A stretch of DNA of 44,789 nucleotides, taken from CAZYVU01 sp964651435. GTDB lineage: Bacteria > Desulfobacterota > Syntrophorhabdia > Syntrophorhabdales > CAYQXL01. The notes beneath the pieces are model-generated. The model was not told the DNA's origin, made no database searches, and worked only from the letters and a program-made list of their open reading frames with translations. Positions 16,930 to 23,189 of this stretch are shown piece by piece. Position 1 is the stretch's first letter. Each line of letters starts with the position of its first letter. A program made the translations under genes and the position numbers. The stretch spans positions 1-44,789 of the forward strand of contig CAZYVU010000021.1 of the NCBI GenBank assembly GCA_964651435.1, given 5' to 3'.

Positions 16930-17068
16930 CCTCGCTCTCCTCGCTCTTTATGGAAATGTCACGCGCAAAATCTGCACACCGAAATGCCACGTCGGGAGTC
17001 CGGAGGAACTTCTTCTGACAATCCTTTCTCCAAGCGCAGACAACACAGAGGGCCGGTTCCTGCTTCAT
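16895..17068 (-). CDS. 57-residue cysteine-motif protein between nitrilase-like gene and argS
   Basis: Small protein starting MKQEPALCVVCAWRKDCQKK. Four cysteines (8, 11, 17 and 31) in the pattern CxxC-x5-C-x13-C suggest a metal-binding or Fe-S knuckle, and the tail is acidic then basic (KSEESEDDSTRDRRGDS). The start ATG at 17068 overlaps the stop of the nitrilase-like gene by ATGA (17065-17068), and its 3' end overlaps argS by 35 bp, so it is tightly embedded in the operon. I remember similar short Cys proteins in related bacteria only vaguely; function is unknown. Confidence 0.6.
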   Translation of the reverse strand: MKQEPALCVVCAWRKDCQKKFLRTPDVAFRCADFARDISIKSEESEDDSTRDRRGDS

Positions 17069-17886
17069 GGGGTCACCTTGCAAAGATCTCCATACATATC
17101 GGGCCTCCTGCCCTTCATGATGGGCCATTCTCTTCTTACCTGCTCGAGATAATCAAAATCAATGTCGGCCAAAAGTATGCTGTCGCTTGTCGACGTGGGG
17201 CCGCCTATCAACTCTCCCTCAGGGTCAACGCAAAAACTCATGCCGTAAAAGTCCTGCATAGACTCGCTGCCCACCCGGTTCACGCGGACCGCATAAACGC
17301 CGTTCGATATGGCATTGGCCGATATCACCTTCTGCCACAACTGCTGCGACTGAAAGGCACAGGCCGTGGGGCAGAACACGATGTCCGCCCCCTGGAGGGC
17401 CACCAGCCGGGTGCCTTCGGGGTACAGGTTGTCCCAGGCTATCTGCACGCCAATCTTCAGCTTTGCCGTGCGGAACACGGGAAACTGGAGGTCTCCGGGG
17501 CTGAAGTAGAAGCGCTCCTCCCATAACGGAATCTCGGGGACATGAATCTTCCGGTAAACACCAAGAATCGACCCGTCCACATCGATGACGGCACAACTAT
17601 TGAAGTAACGCCCCGATGGTTCCACCTCGAAAAAGGGCGCCAGAACCACGGCCGCACCCTCGCGCGCAAGCTTCCTTGCGGCCTTCAGCGTCCGGCCTTC
17701 CACCGTCTCGGCGAACCGAAAGGCATTCTTGTCCCGCGTGGCCGGGAACCAGGGCAGGCAAAACATCTCCGAAAAGCAGATGACTTCGGCCTGCTGATTG
17801 AGGGCCACCCGCCCAACCCTGAGCGCCGTATCGACGTTGCGCTCCGGATCGTCTGAACATGCGAATTGTATTGCAGCAACTTTCAT
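17065..17886 (-). CDS. Carbon-nitrogen hydrolase (nitrilase) family protein lacking the catalytic Cys
   Basis: A 273-residue protein with the full nitrilase fold, closest by pattern to N-carbamoylputrescine amidase-type members: MKVAAIQFACSDD, VICFSEMFCLPWF with Glu40, VYRKIHVPEIPLWEERFYFS with Lys113 and the second Glu, and QGADIVFCPTA. At the nucleophile position, normally ICWD, the sequence is IGVQIAWDNLYPEG, giving Ala150 (codon GCC, 17437-17439). Two base changes separate it from a Cys codon, so a single sequencing error is unlikely. Without the Cys the usual thioester chemistry cannot occur; it is either a pseudoenzyme with a binding or regulatory role, or it uses another mechanism. It heads the nitrilase - Cys protein - argS - lepB unit. 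Confidence 0.88.
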   Translation of the reverse strand: MKVAAIQFACSDDPERNVDTALRVGRVALNQQAEVICFSEMFCLPWFPATRDKNAFRFAETVEGRTLKAARKLAREGAAVVLAPFFEVEPSGRYFNSCAVIDVDGSILGVYRKIHVPEIPLWEERFYFSPGDLQFPVFRTAKLKIGVQIAWDNLYPEGTRLVALQGADIVFCPTACAFQSQQLWQKVISANAISNGVYAVRVNRVGSESMQDFYGMSFCVDPEGELIGGPTSTSDSILLADIDFDYLEQVRREWPIMKGRRPDMYGDLCKVTP

Positions 17887-17999
17887 GGCTCGATCACGGC
17901 GTGGGATTTAGTACCTTACGGCAAGGCGACGGTTGACACACCTTTGATTCTTTCCTGCATACGCTGATTAACGTAACAGATAGGAAACTTGCAAGTCAA

Positions 18000-18034
18000 C
18001 AAAAACAAAGCCGGGGGCGTCTGTTGCCCCCGGC
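18000..18034 (-). terminator. Intrinsic terminator of the perR-dfx-rbr operon
   Basis: Read on the minus strand, the stem GCCGGGGGC / GCCCCCGGC (18034-18026 with 18018-18010) has a 7-base loop and is followed by CTTTGTTTTTG. It begins about 20 bases after the rubrerythrin stop codon. Confidence 0.88.
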
Positions 18035-18053
18035 CCGGATGGTCCAGGATGGA

Positions 18054-18629
18054 TCAATAGTTCTCGGCGAGGACCTCGTAATAGGCCGTGGGATGGGCGC
18101 AGGCCGGGCACAACTCAGGCGCCTCGGCGCCTTCATGGACATACCCGCAGTTCCTGCACCGCCACTTCACGACGGCATTCTTTTTAAACACCTTGCCCGC
18201 CGTAACATTAGCCAGCAACTTGAGGTAACGCTCCTCATGCTCCTTTTCGACCTGGGCGATGTGGCGGAAAACGTCGGCAATTTCGGCAAAACCCTCCTCG
18301 TCGGCGATCTTGGCCGCCTCAGGGTACAGCACCGTGTGCTCCAGGTTCTCGCCGGCCGCAGCCGCCTTCAGGTTCTCGGCCGTTGTGCCGATAACTCCCG
18401 CCGGAAAGGAGGCCGTAATCTCAACCTCGCCCCCCTGCAGAAACTTGAAGAACCGCTTGGCATGCTCCTTCTCGTTGTCGGCCGTATCGGAGAATATCCA
18501 CGAAATCTGCTCAAAACCTTCCTTCTTGGCCTGAGAGGCAAAGTAGGTGTACCGGTTGCGCGCCTGCGACTCGCCGGCGAATGACGCAAGCAGGTTTTTC
18601 TCCGTACGGGACCCCTTTAGATTAGGCAT
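18054..18629 (-). CDS. rbr: Rubrerythrin
   Basis: NADH-linked peroxidase of anaerobes that reduces H2O2 in the cytoplasm. It has 191 residues. The ferritin-like diiron domain (about residues 1-145) has Glu and His ligands in SFAGESQARNRYTYFA, DNEKEHAKRFFKFL, LYPEAAKIADEEGF and QVEKEHEERYLKLL. The C-terminal rubredoxin domain has WRCRNCGYVHEGA and LCPACAHP. The start has AAGGAGG 5 bases upstream. It is the last gene of the perR-dfx-rbr operon, 48 bp after dfx, and a strong terminator follows. Confidence 0.96.
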   Translation of the reverse strand: MPNLKGSRTEKNLLASFAGESQARNRYTYFASQAKKEGFEQISWIFSDTADNEKEHAKRFFKFLQGGEVEITASFPAGVIGTTAENLKAAAAGENLEHTVLYPEAAKIADEEGFAEIADVFRHIAQVEKEHEERYLKLLANVTAGKVFKKNAVVKWRCRNCGYVHEGAEAPELCPACAHPTAYYEVLAENY

Positions 18630-18677
18630 CTCATCCTCCTTATTCAGTAGAAGTGTCCAAGTGGTGCCAACGGCCCC

Positions 18678-19052
18678 TTAGGCCTTCCACAAGCCGTGCA
18701 GGTTGCAGTACTCTCTCGCCACAGCCTTGTCCCCCTTGACAGGGAATACGGCCTCCGGGGCCTTACCGGGCGCCAGAAACTGCCGATACACGACTCCGTC
18801 GACTATCAGCTCAACCCATTCGATGAAATGTTTCTCTTCCATGGGATGGGCAACACTCCCAACCTTGACCTTTGTCCCCTCGGGCACGATCTCGATCACC
18901 GGCACGTGCTTTTCCTGGGCGGCGTCGGTCGTGTTTTCCACGAGGACCCTCATGGGCTGGTTGCAACAAACAAGCTCGCCCTTGCCTCCGTGGAGGACCT
19001 CAACGATGTTGCCGCAAATGTCACACTTATAAACCTGAAGACGCTCTGCCAT
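18678..19052 (-). CDS. dfx: Desulfoferrodoxin (superoxide reductase)
   Basis: Reduces superoxide to H2O2 without forming O2, a detoxification route of anaerobes. It has 124 residues. The N-terminal desulforedoxin domain holds the Fe(Cys)4 centre I with Cys10, Cys13, Cys29 and Cys30 (VYKCDICGNIVEV and GELVCCNQPM), so this is the two-iron class. The catalytic centre II has His ligands in EKHVPVIEIV and VAHPMEEKHFIEWVEL and the Cys/His pair in EYCNLHGLWKA. Start 19052 was chosen for the AAGGAGG 7 bases upstream; an earlier in-frame start at 19109 lies inside perR. Its H2O2 product would be removed by the downstream rubrerythrin. Confidence 0.95.
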   Translation of the reverse strand: MAERLQVYKCDICGNIVEVLHGGKGELVCCNQPMRVLVENTTDAAQEKHVPVIEIVPEGTKVKVGSVAHPMEEKHFIEWVELIVDGVVYRQFLAPGKAPEAVFPVKGDKAVAREYCNLHGLWKA

Positions 19053-19054
19053 AA

Positions 19055-19510
19055 CTAACCTCCTTTTTTCTCTGTCGCATGACGTTCTCGGTCGATCCTC
19101 GACCGGCAATCTCTACAAACTCCCCGAAAATACCCGTGCACCTCATCGATACTATGCCCTTCAATCTCAAGCCTGGCAGCCACTTCGCACCGCACCTCAA
19201 CATCGAGAATGGCTCCGCAGGCCTTACAGAGAAAGTGGTGATGGGGTCTTGTCTCTCCGTCGTAGCGCACCTCGTCGGGCGTAATCGTAAGCTGGCTGAT
19301 GAGGCCCTTTTCGCTGAAGGTGTTCAACGTGTTATAGATGGTGGTTTTGGATATGGTCGGCATTTCCCTGACGAGCCTTTCATAGAGCATGGAAGCGTTG
19401 GGGTGATTCCGCTCCGCACTCAACGCTTCAAGAATCTTGAGCCTCTGTATGGATGGCTGAATACCCTTTTGCGACAACGTAAGCAGTAACTCTTCCATAT
19501 TTGTATTCAT
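19055..19510 (-). CDS. perR: Fur-family regulator, probably PerR
   Basis: A 151-residue metal-dependent repressor. The N-terminal winged helix has QPSIQRLKILEALSAERNHP and SKTTIYNTLNTFSEKGLISQ. The C-terminal dimer domain has the HHHFLC metal site and two structural zinc pairs, CKAC and CRDC. Because it heads an operon with superoxide reductase and rubrerythrin, a PerR-type peroxide sensor is the likely role rather than iron-sensing Fur; the residue that separates the two types cannot be fixed by eye. A promoter box ends 9 bases before the ATG, and no Shine-Dalgarno precedes it, so the mRNA may be leaderless. Two bases separate its stop from the dfx start. Confidence 0.9.
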   Translation of the reverse strand: MNTNMEELLLTLSQKGIQPSIQRLKILEALSAERNHPNASMLYERLVREMPTISKTTIYNTLNTFSEKGLISQLTITPDEVRYDGETRPHHHFLCKACGAILDVEVRCEVAARLEIEGHSIDEVHGYFRGVCRDCRSRIDRERHATEKKGG

Positions 19511-19519
19511 TACAACTCA

Positions 19520-19549
19520 ATAGTAACTCCATTGTTGTGCCCTTGTCAA
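19520..19549 (-). promoter_or_regulatory. Promoter of perR-dfx-rbr
   Basis: On the minus strand TTGACA (19549-19544), an 18-bp spacer and TACTAT (19525-19520). Partial inverted elements (ACAAC...GTTGT and CAAT...ATTG) span the spacer and the start codon and could be a PerR operator, giving autoregulation; the operator is a guess. Confidence 0.6.
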
Positions 19550-19571
19550 GAAGAATTTCCGTCCGCCTCAT

Positions 19572-19855
19572 TGGCTCTCACTGATCACTGATCCCCTGTC
19601 CGACTCCCTCTTCACTCCCAACTCCGAACTATCTCCCCTCTTCCCCTCTCCGAACTCCCAACTCCCAACTCCCAACTCCCAACTATCTCCCCNNNNNNNN
19701 NNNNNNNNNNNNNNNNNNNNNNNNNNNNNNNNNNNNNNNNNNNNNNNNNNNNNNNNNNNNNNNNNNNNNNNNNNNNNNNNNNNNNNNNNNNNAACTCCCA
19801 ACTCCCAACTATCTCCCCCCGTCTCCGCTTCCCCGTTTCCCCCCTTCCCTCACCC
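19572..19855. repeat. Pyrimidine-rich repeat region, copy B, with assembly gap
   Basis: Runs of CCCAACT (seven-base period, read AACTCCC) with CTATCTCCCC words flank a 100-N gap at 19693-19792. It shares the 21-base word at 19822-19842 with copy A at 11045-11065. It lies just 3' of the WG-repeat gene, so the transcribed strand is G-rich. Apart from the perR promoter, nothing else is seen in the 345-bp gap 19511-19855. Confidence 0.8.
19693..19792. other. Assembly gap of 100 N
   Basis: Exactly 100 undetermined bases inside the CCCAACT repeat; a placeholder for a gap of unknown length. Confidence 0.99.
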
Positions 19856-20650
19856 TCAGTAGCTAACCCGCGCAAGGCCCTCCGTGAAGGCAGCGGCGCT
19901 GTCGAACTGGGGATTGATGACGATCCGGCCCGCCTTATTGACGTAGCCCCATTTCCCTCCCAGCTTCACCCGCCCGAGGCCCCCCGAGAAACCGCCTGCC
20001 TCTGCGAATTGGGGATTAATTACTATCCTACCCGCCCTGTCGATGTAGCCGGCACCACCAGCCACGACCACCATGGCAAGCCCGTCGGCGAAGGGTCCGG
20101 CGTCGGCAAACTGCGGGTTTACGACGATCTTGCCCTGCTTGTTGATGTAACCCCAAAGCCCCGCCATCCTGACTGCCGCCAAGGTGTCGGAGAAATGTCC
20201 CGCATTCTCGAACTGCGGATTAATGACGATCCGGCCCGTCTTGTCCACATACCCCATTCTCCCGGCAAGCTCCACGGCGGCAAGGCCCTCCGTGAAGGCA
20301 GCGGCGCTGTCGAACTGGGGATTGATGACGATCCGGCCCGCCTTATTGACGTAGCCCCATTTCCCTCCCAGCTTCACCCGCGCCAGCCCTTCCGAAAACG
20401 ATCCCGCCTCAGAGAACTGCGGATTAATGACGATCCGGCCCGTCTTGTTCGCATAACCCCAGGCACCGGCAGTCTTGGCTGCCGCCAAACCCTCATGAAA
20501 GTCCCCACCGTCGGAGAATTGGGGGTTGATAACGATCTGACCCCGCGTGTCGATGTAGCCGTACTTCGTAAATACAGCCCTTTCGATTGAGCTGCACGAT
20601 ACCGCAAGCAGGATTACTGCAGCCAAGGCAAAGAAACTCTTTGTTTTCAT
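19856..20650 (-). CDS. WG-repeat lipoprotein, seven repeats
   Basis: A 264-residue protein. MKTKSFFALAAVILLAVSC is a lipoprotein signal with lipobox AVSC, so it is probably anchored in the cell envelope. The rest is seven tandem 34-residue WG-type units of the form (K)WGYVNKAGRIVINPQF followed by a variable xxxxxFxEGLA. Start 20650 was chosen for the signal peptide and GGGAGGG upstream; a longer in-frame reading to 20734 adds no sensible sequence. WG repeats are thought to mediate protein interactions; the specific role is unknown. Units 3 and 7 are identical at DNA level. The reading frame ends soon after unit 7, close to a repeat region with an assembly gap, but the stop codon is present. 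Confidence 0.85.
   Translation of the reverse strand: MKTKSFFALAAVILLAVSCSSIERAVFTKYGYIDTRGQIVINPQFSDGGDFHEGLAAAKTAGAWGYANKTGRIVINPQFSEAGSFSEGLARVKLGGKWGYVNKAGRIVINPQFDSAAAFTEGLAAVELAGRMGYVDKTGRIVINPQFENAGHFSDTLAAVRMAGLWGYINKQGKIVVNPQFADAGPFADGLAMVVVAGGAGYIDRAGRIVINPQFAEAGGFSGGLGRVKLGGKWGYVNKAGRIVINPQFDSAAAFTEGLARVSY
19872..19973 (-). repeat. 102-bp perfect direct repeat, copy 1 (WG unit 7)
   Basis: Identical to 20280-20381, 408 bp away (four repeat periods). The length equals exactly one 34-residue WG unit, and the other units differ from it, so this copy arose by recent recombination or conversion. Confidence 0.9.
20280..20381 (-). repeat. 102-bp perfect direct repeat, copy 2 (WG unit 3)
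   Basis: Identical to 19872-19973. See that entry. Confidence 0.9.
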
Positions 20651-20844
20651 GCGCCCTCCCCCGTAGACCCAATTTGAATACCAACCCGCAGTAGTGGGTC
20701 GGAAAGCGATCAAGCCCTCTATCCTAATTGCCACCCCACCTTTCTTTTGTCAAGACCAATTGTTCGCACGGTCCGGGTTACCCCGAGCTCTCACTCACTA
20801 ATTGTCTTCCATAGGTAAAGATTTTTGTGATAACTTTATGACCG

Positions 20845-21114
20845 ATGTTTGGAATAGGCTTTCCAGAATTGCTCGTCATCCTCGTTGTCGCCCTCCTGGT
20901 TGTGGGGCCTGCCAAATTGCCCGGCCTTGCCCGCTCTCTCGGGCGGGCATTCAGCGAGTTCCGGAAGATGGCCGACGACGTTAAGGGCACGATTGAAAAC
21001 GAGGTGCTTCGCCAGGATGAGCCTGAAGGCGAAACCCCAAAGGGGAACAGCCCTGCGGACAAGACGGAGGCTCCGGCAGAGAACAAGGACAGCCCCCCCG
21101 AGCAGAAAGCCTGA
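20845..21114 (+). CDS. tatB: Twin-arginine translocase TatB/TatA-family subunit
   Basis: Membrane component of the Tat pathway that exports folded proteins with twin-arginine signals. It has 89 residues. The short N-terminal transmembrane helix MFGIGFPELLVILVVALLVV is followed by the GP hinge and the amphipathic helix KLPGLARSLGRAFSEFRKMA, then an acidic, flexible tail. The Glu in the helix start (FPELL), the tail and the position directly before tatC favour TatB, but TatA cannot be excluded and no second TatA-like gene is present. ATG 20845 lacks an obvious Shine-Dalgarno. The upstream 194-bp divergent gap (20651-20844) shows no other gene. Confidence 0.88.
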   Translation: MFGIGFPELLVILVVALLVVGPAKLPGLARSLGRAFSEFRKMADDVKGTIENEVLRQDEPEGETPKGNSPADKTEAPAENKDSPPEQKA

Positions 21115-21224
21115 GAGAGCGCCGGTCTTTGAGGGGGTCACGCTTCGGCCCACGTGCCGGGCTCGTGCCGGCCCCGCAGGTTGGAGCGGTCACTCATAAG
21201 AGAGCAGCACATCCTTTTCCCGTT

Positions 21225-21962
21225 ATGAAGGACGACACACAACCCTTTCTTTCCCACTTAAAGGAGCTCCGCGACCGGATGCTCGTCTGCATTGTTGCCA
21301 TGGCAGCAGCATTTGTTCTGACCTACTTCTTCAAGGAACGTATTTTCGCCTTCCTTATGGAGCCTTTTGTGAAGGTGATGCCGGCAAAAAGCTCTTTCAT
21401 ATTTATCGGCGTCACCGAGGCCTTCATCACCTATTTCAAGATATCCATAGTTGCGGCCCTCTTCCTCTCTTCACCCGTCATACTCCACCAGATATGGATG
21501 TTTGTGGCCCCCGGCCTCTACGAGAAGGAAAAGAGATACCTGTTTCCCTTTATGTTTTTCGGGAGCCTCCTTTTTATATCCGGCGCCCTCTTCTGTTACT
21601 TCGTCGTCATGCCCACCCTGTATGGGTTTTTTGTCAGTTATGCCGCCGACTTTATCATACCGATGCCGGACCTGAAGAGCTACATGAGCCTGACGCTCAA
21701 GCTCCTGGTCATCTTCGGGCTCATGTTTCAGATACCCCTGGCTGCCTTCTACCTTGCCCGGGCCGGTATCATCAACGGGCACCTCCTCGCCTCAAAGCGT
21801 CGCTACGCCGTTCTGGGCGTCTTTATCGTAAGCGCCATCATTACCCCTCCGGAGATTATGAGCCAGGTTCTGCTTGCCTTACCGCTCTGGGGCCTTTACG
21901 AGGTATGCATCATCATTGCAAGAATTTTCGGAAAGAAGGTGGAGTCCCATGAAGAAGCTTAA
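21225..21962 (+). CDS. tatC: Sec-independent translocase subunit TatC
   Basis: Six-helix inner-membrane protein that recognises twin-arginine signal peptides. It has 245 residues from ATG 21225. FLSHLKELRDRMLVCIVAMA is the conserved N-terminal motif and first helix. PGLYEKEKRY lies in a periplasmic loop with the essential Glu. Further helices follow, ending in AVLGVFIVSAIITPPEIMSQ. The start was chosen because homologs begin just before the SHLKELR motif; a TTG further upstream (21129) would add 32 unlike residues. Its last 14 bases overlap glmU. With TatB it forms the receptor complex. Confidence 0.95.
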   Translation: MKDDTQPFLSHLKELRDRMLVCIVAMAAAFVLTYFFKERIFAFLMEPFVKVMPAKSSFIFIGVTEAFITYFKISIVAALFLSSPVILHQIWMFVAPGLYEKEKRYLFPFMFFGSLLFISGALFCYFVVMPTLYGFFVSYAADFIIPMPDLKSYMSLTLKLLVIFGLMFQIPLAAFYLARAGIINGHLLASKRRYAVLGVFIVSAIITPPEIMSQVLLALPLWGLYEVCIIIARIFGKKVESHEEA

Positions 21963-22980
21963 CGTTGTTATGCTCGCAGCCGGCAAGGGAGAACGGATGG
22001 TCTCGAAGCTGCCGAAGGTGATGCACGAGATCATGGGCAGGCCCATGATCGGCTACGTGATCGAGGCAGCCCGCTCCCTTAAGCCCGAAAAGATTGTGGC
22101 CGTTCTGGGATTCGGGCGGCCAGCGGTGGAGAAATACCTGCTGGGGCACAGCGTCCTCTCGACTGTGCAGGAAGAGCAGAAAGGCACGGCCCATGCGTTG
22201 CTGACCGCCGAAGGGCTTGTCAATGACGGCGATGTGCTCGTCCTTTACGGCGACGTACCCCTCATTAAACCGGAAACGCTGGAGAGCTTTGTCGGCTCCT
22301 TCAACAAGCACCGCGCCATCACGTTCATGACGACGGACCTCGACGATCCGTCCGGTTACGGCCGCGTCATCGTCGAACGGGGCGCAATCACGGCAATTAT
22401 AGAGCACCACGAGGCAACGCCGGAGCAGAAGCTGATCCGTACCATCAACACGGGCATCTGCCTCGTCCCTCAGGAGCATTTTCGGCTTCTAAAGGAAATC
22501 GACAACAACAACAGGAAGGGGGAATTCTACCTCACCGATATTGTTACCGTAGCGGCAAAGGGGGGTCTCCCCGTCGTCGATTATCGCCACCCTGATTCTT
22601 CGGAGGTCCTGGGCATTAACAACAGGCACGAATTGATGGAGGCCAACGGTATCATGCGAGACCGGGTCATGGGCAACCACCTTGCAAGGGGGGTTACGAT
22701 CCTCGACCGGAACGTCTACATAGATGCCGGTGTCACAATAGGCATGGATACGGTCATCTATCCGAACGTCTGGCTCATGGGCGCCACGCGGATCGGTGAG
22801 GGTGTGCGCATAGGCCCCAACGTCCTTGTCCGGGACTCGACGATTGGGGATGGGGCCGCCATCGAGGGGTTCGCGGTTGTGGAGGGCTCCCGTATCGCTG
22901 CCCAAGCAAGAATCGAACCTTTCTCGCGCCTCACGCCGGATTCGGTTTCGGCGAAGGGCCCCGGGCGCCCTGCCCCATAA
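21949..22980 (+). CDS. glmU: GlmU-type UDP-GlcNAc pyrophosphorylase, acetyltransferase half missing
   Basis: A 343-residue protein. The N-terminal pyrophosphorylase domain makes UDP-GlcNAc from GlcNAc-1-P and UTP: MLAAGKGERMVSKLPKVMHE, QKGTAHALLTAEGL, LVLYGDVPLIKPETL, GEFYLTDIVTVAAKGG. A left-handed beta-helix begins at about residue 250 (TIGMDTVIYPNVWLMGATRI) and stops at IEPFSRLTPDSV. Family members have about 450-460 residues; the missing part holds the acetyl-CoA site and catalytic His. No continuation is visible in any frame up to glmS. Start ATG 21949 has AAGGTGGAG upstream. Glucosamine-1-P acetylation must come from another protein, unless the end is an assembly error. Confidence 0.88.
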   Translation: MKKLNVVMLAAGKGERMVSKLPKVMHEIMGRPMIGYVIEAARSLKPEKIVAVLGFGRPAVEKYLLGHSVLSTVQEEQKGTAHALLTAEGLVNDGDVLVLYGDVPLIKPETLESFVGSFNKHRAITFMTTDLDDPSGYGRVIVERGAITAIIEHHEATPEQKLIRTINTGICLVPQEHFRLLKEIDNNNRKGEFYLTDIVTVAAKGGLPVVDYRHPDSSEVLGINNRHELMEANGIMRDRVMGNHLARGVTILDRNVYIDAGVTIGMDTVIYPNVWLMGATRIGEGVRIGPNVLVRDSTIGDGAAIEGFAVVEGSRIAAQARIEPFSRLTPDSVSAKGPGRPAP

Positions 22981-23189
22981 GGCCAAGAAATGGCTTCCGG
23001 CCCTGGCCGCCACCGGCAAGGGTCAGGGGGCTGATCGCCCTTGTGCGCGGGCGGCCCCGCTGCCTGCGGGGAAACAGGCACAGAGGTGCCGATACTTGTA
23101 ACACTGAAAGCGGAAGAAAGACAGACGGCCGGGCCGGTGTCGCAGGGAGGCCTTTGACAGGGGTCGGCGGGGGTTAGAGGAGGAAGAAG
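22981..23189 (+). other. Intergenic leader between glmU and glmS with hairpin potential
   Basis: No gene found. Two adjacent small hairpins are possible: CCCCG/CGGGG (23055-23059 with 23067-23071) and GGCAC/GTGCC (23077-23081 with 23086-23090), with a competing GCCTG/CAGGC pairing (23062-23066 with 23075-23079). It does not match the glmS ribozyme. Confidence 0.3.

Noticed and set aside
21129..21224. Upstream TTG start for tatC
   Set aside because: It would add 32 residues unlike TatC; the conserved N-terminus begins at the ATG at 21225.
22981..23189. glmS ribozyme
   Set aside because: The conserved core and cleavage context are not recognisable, and the element is essentially a Firmicutes feature.
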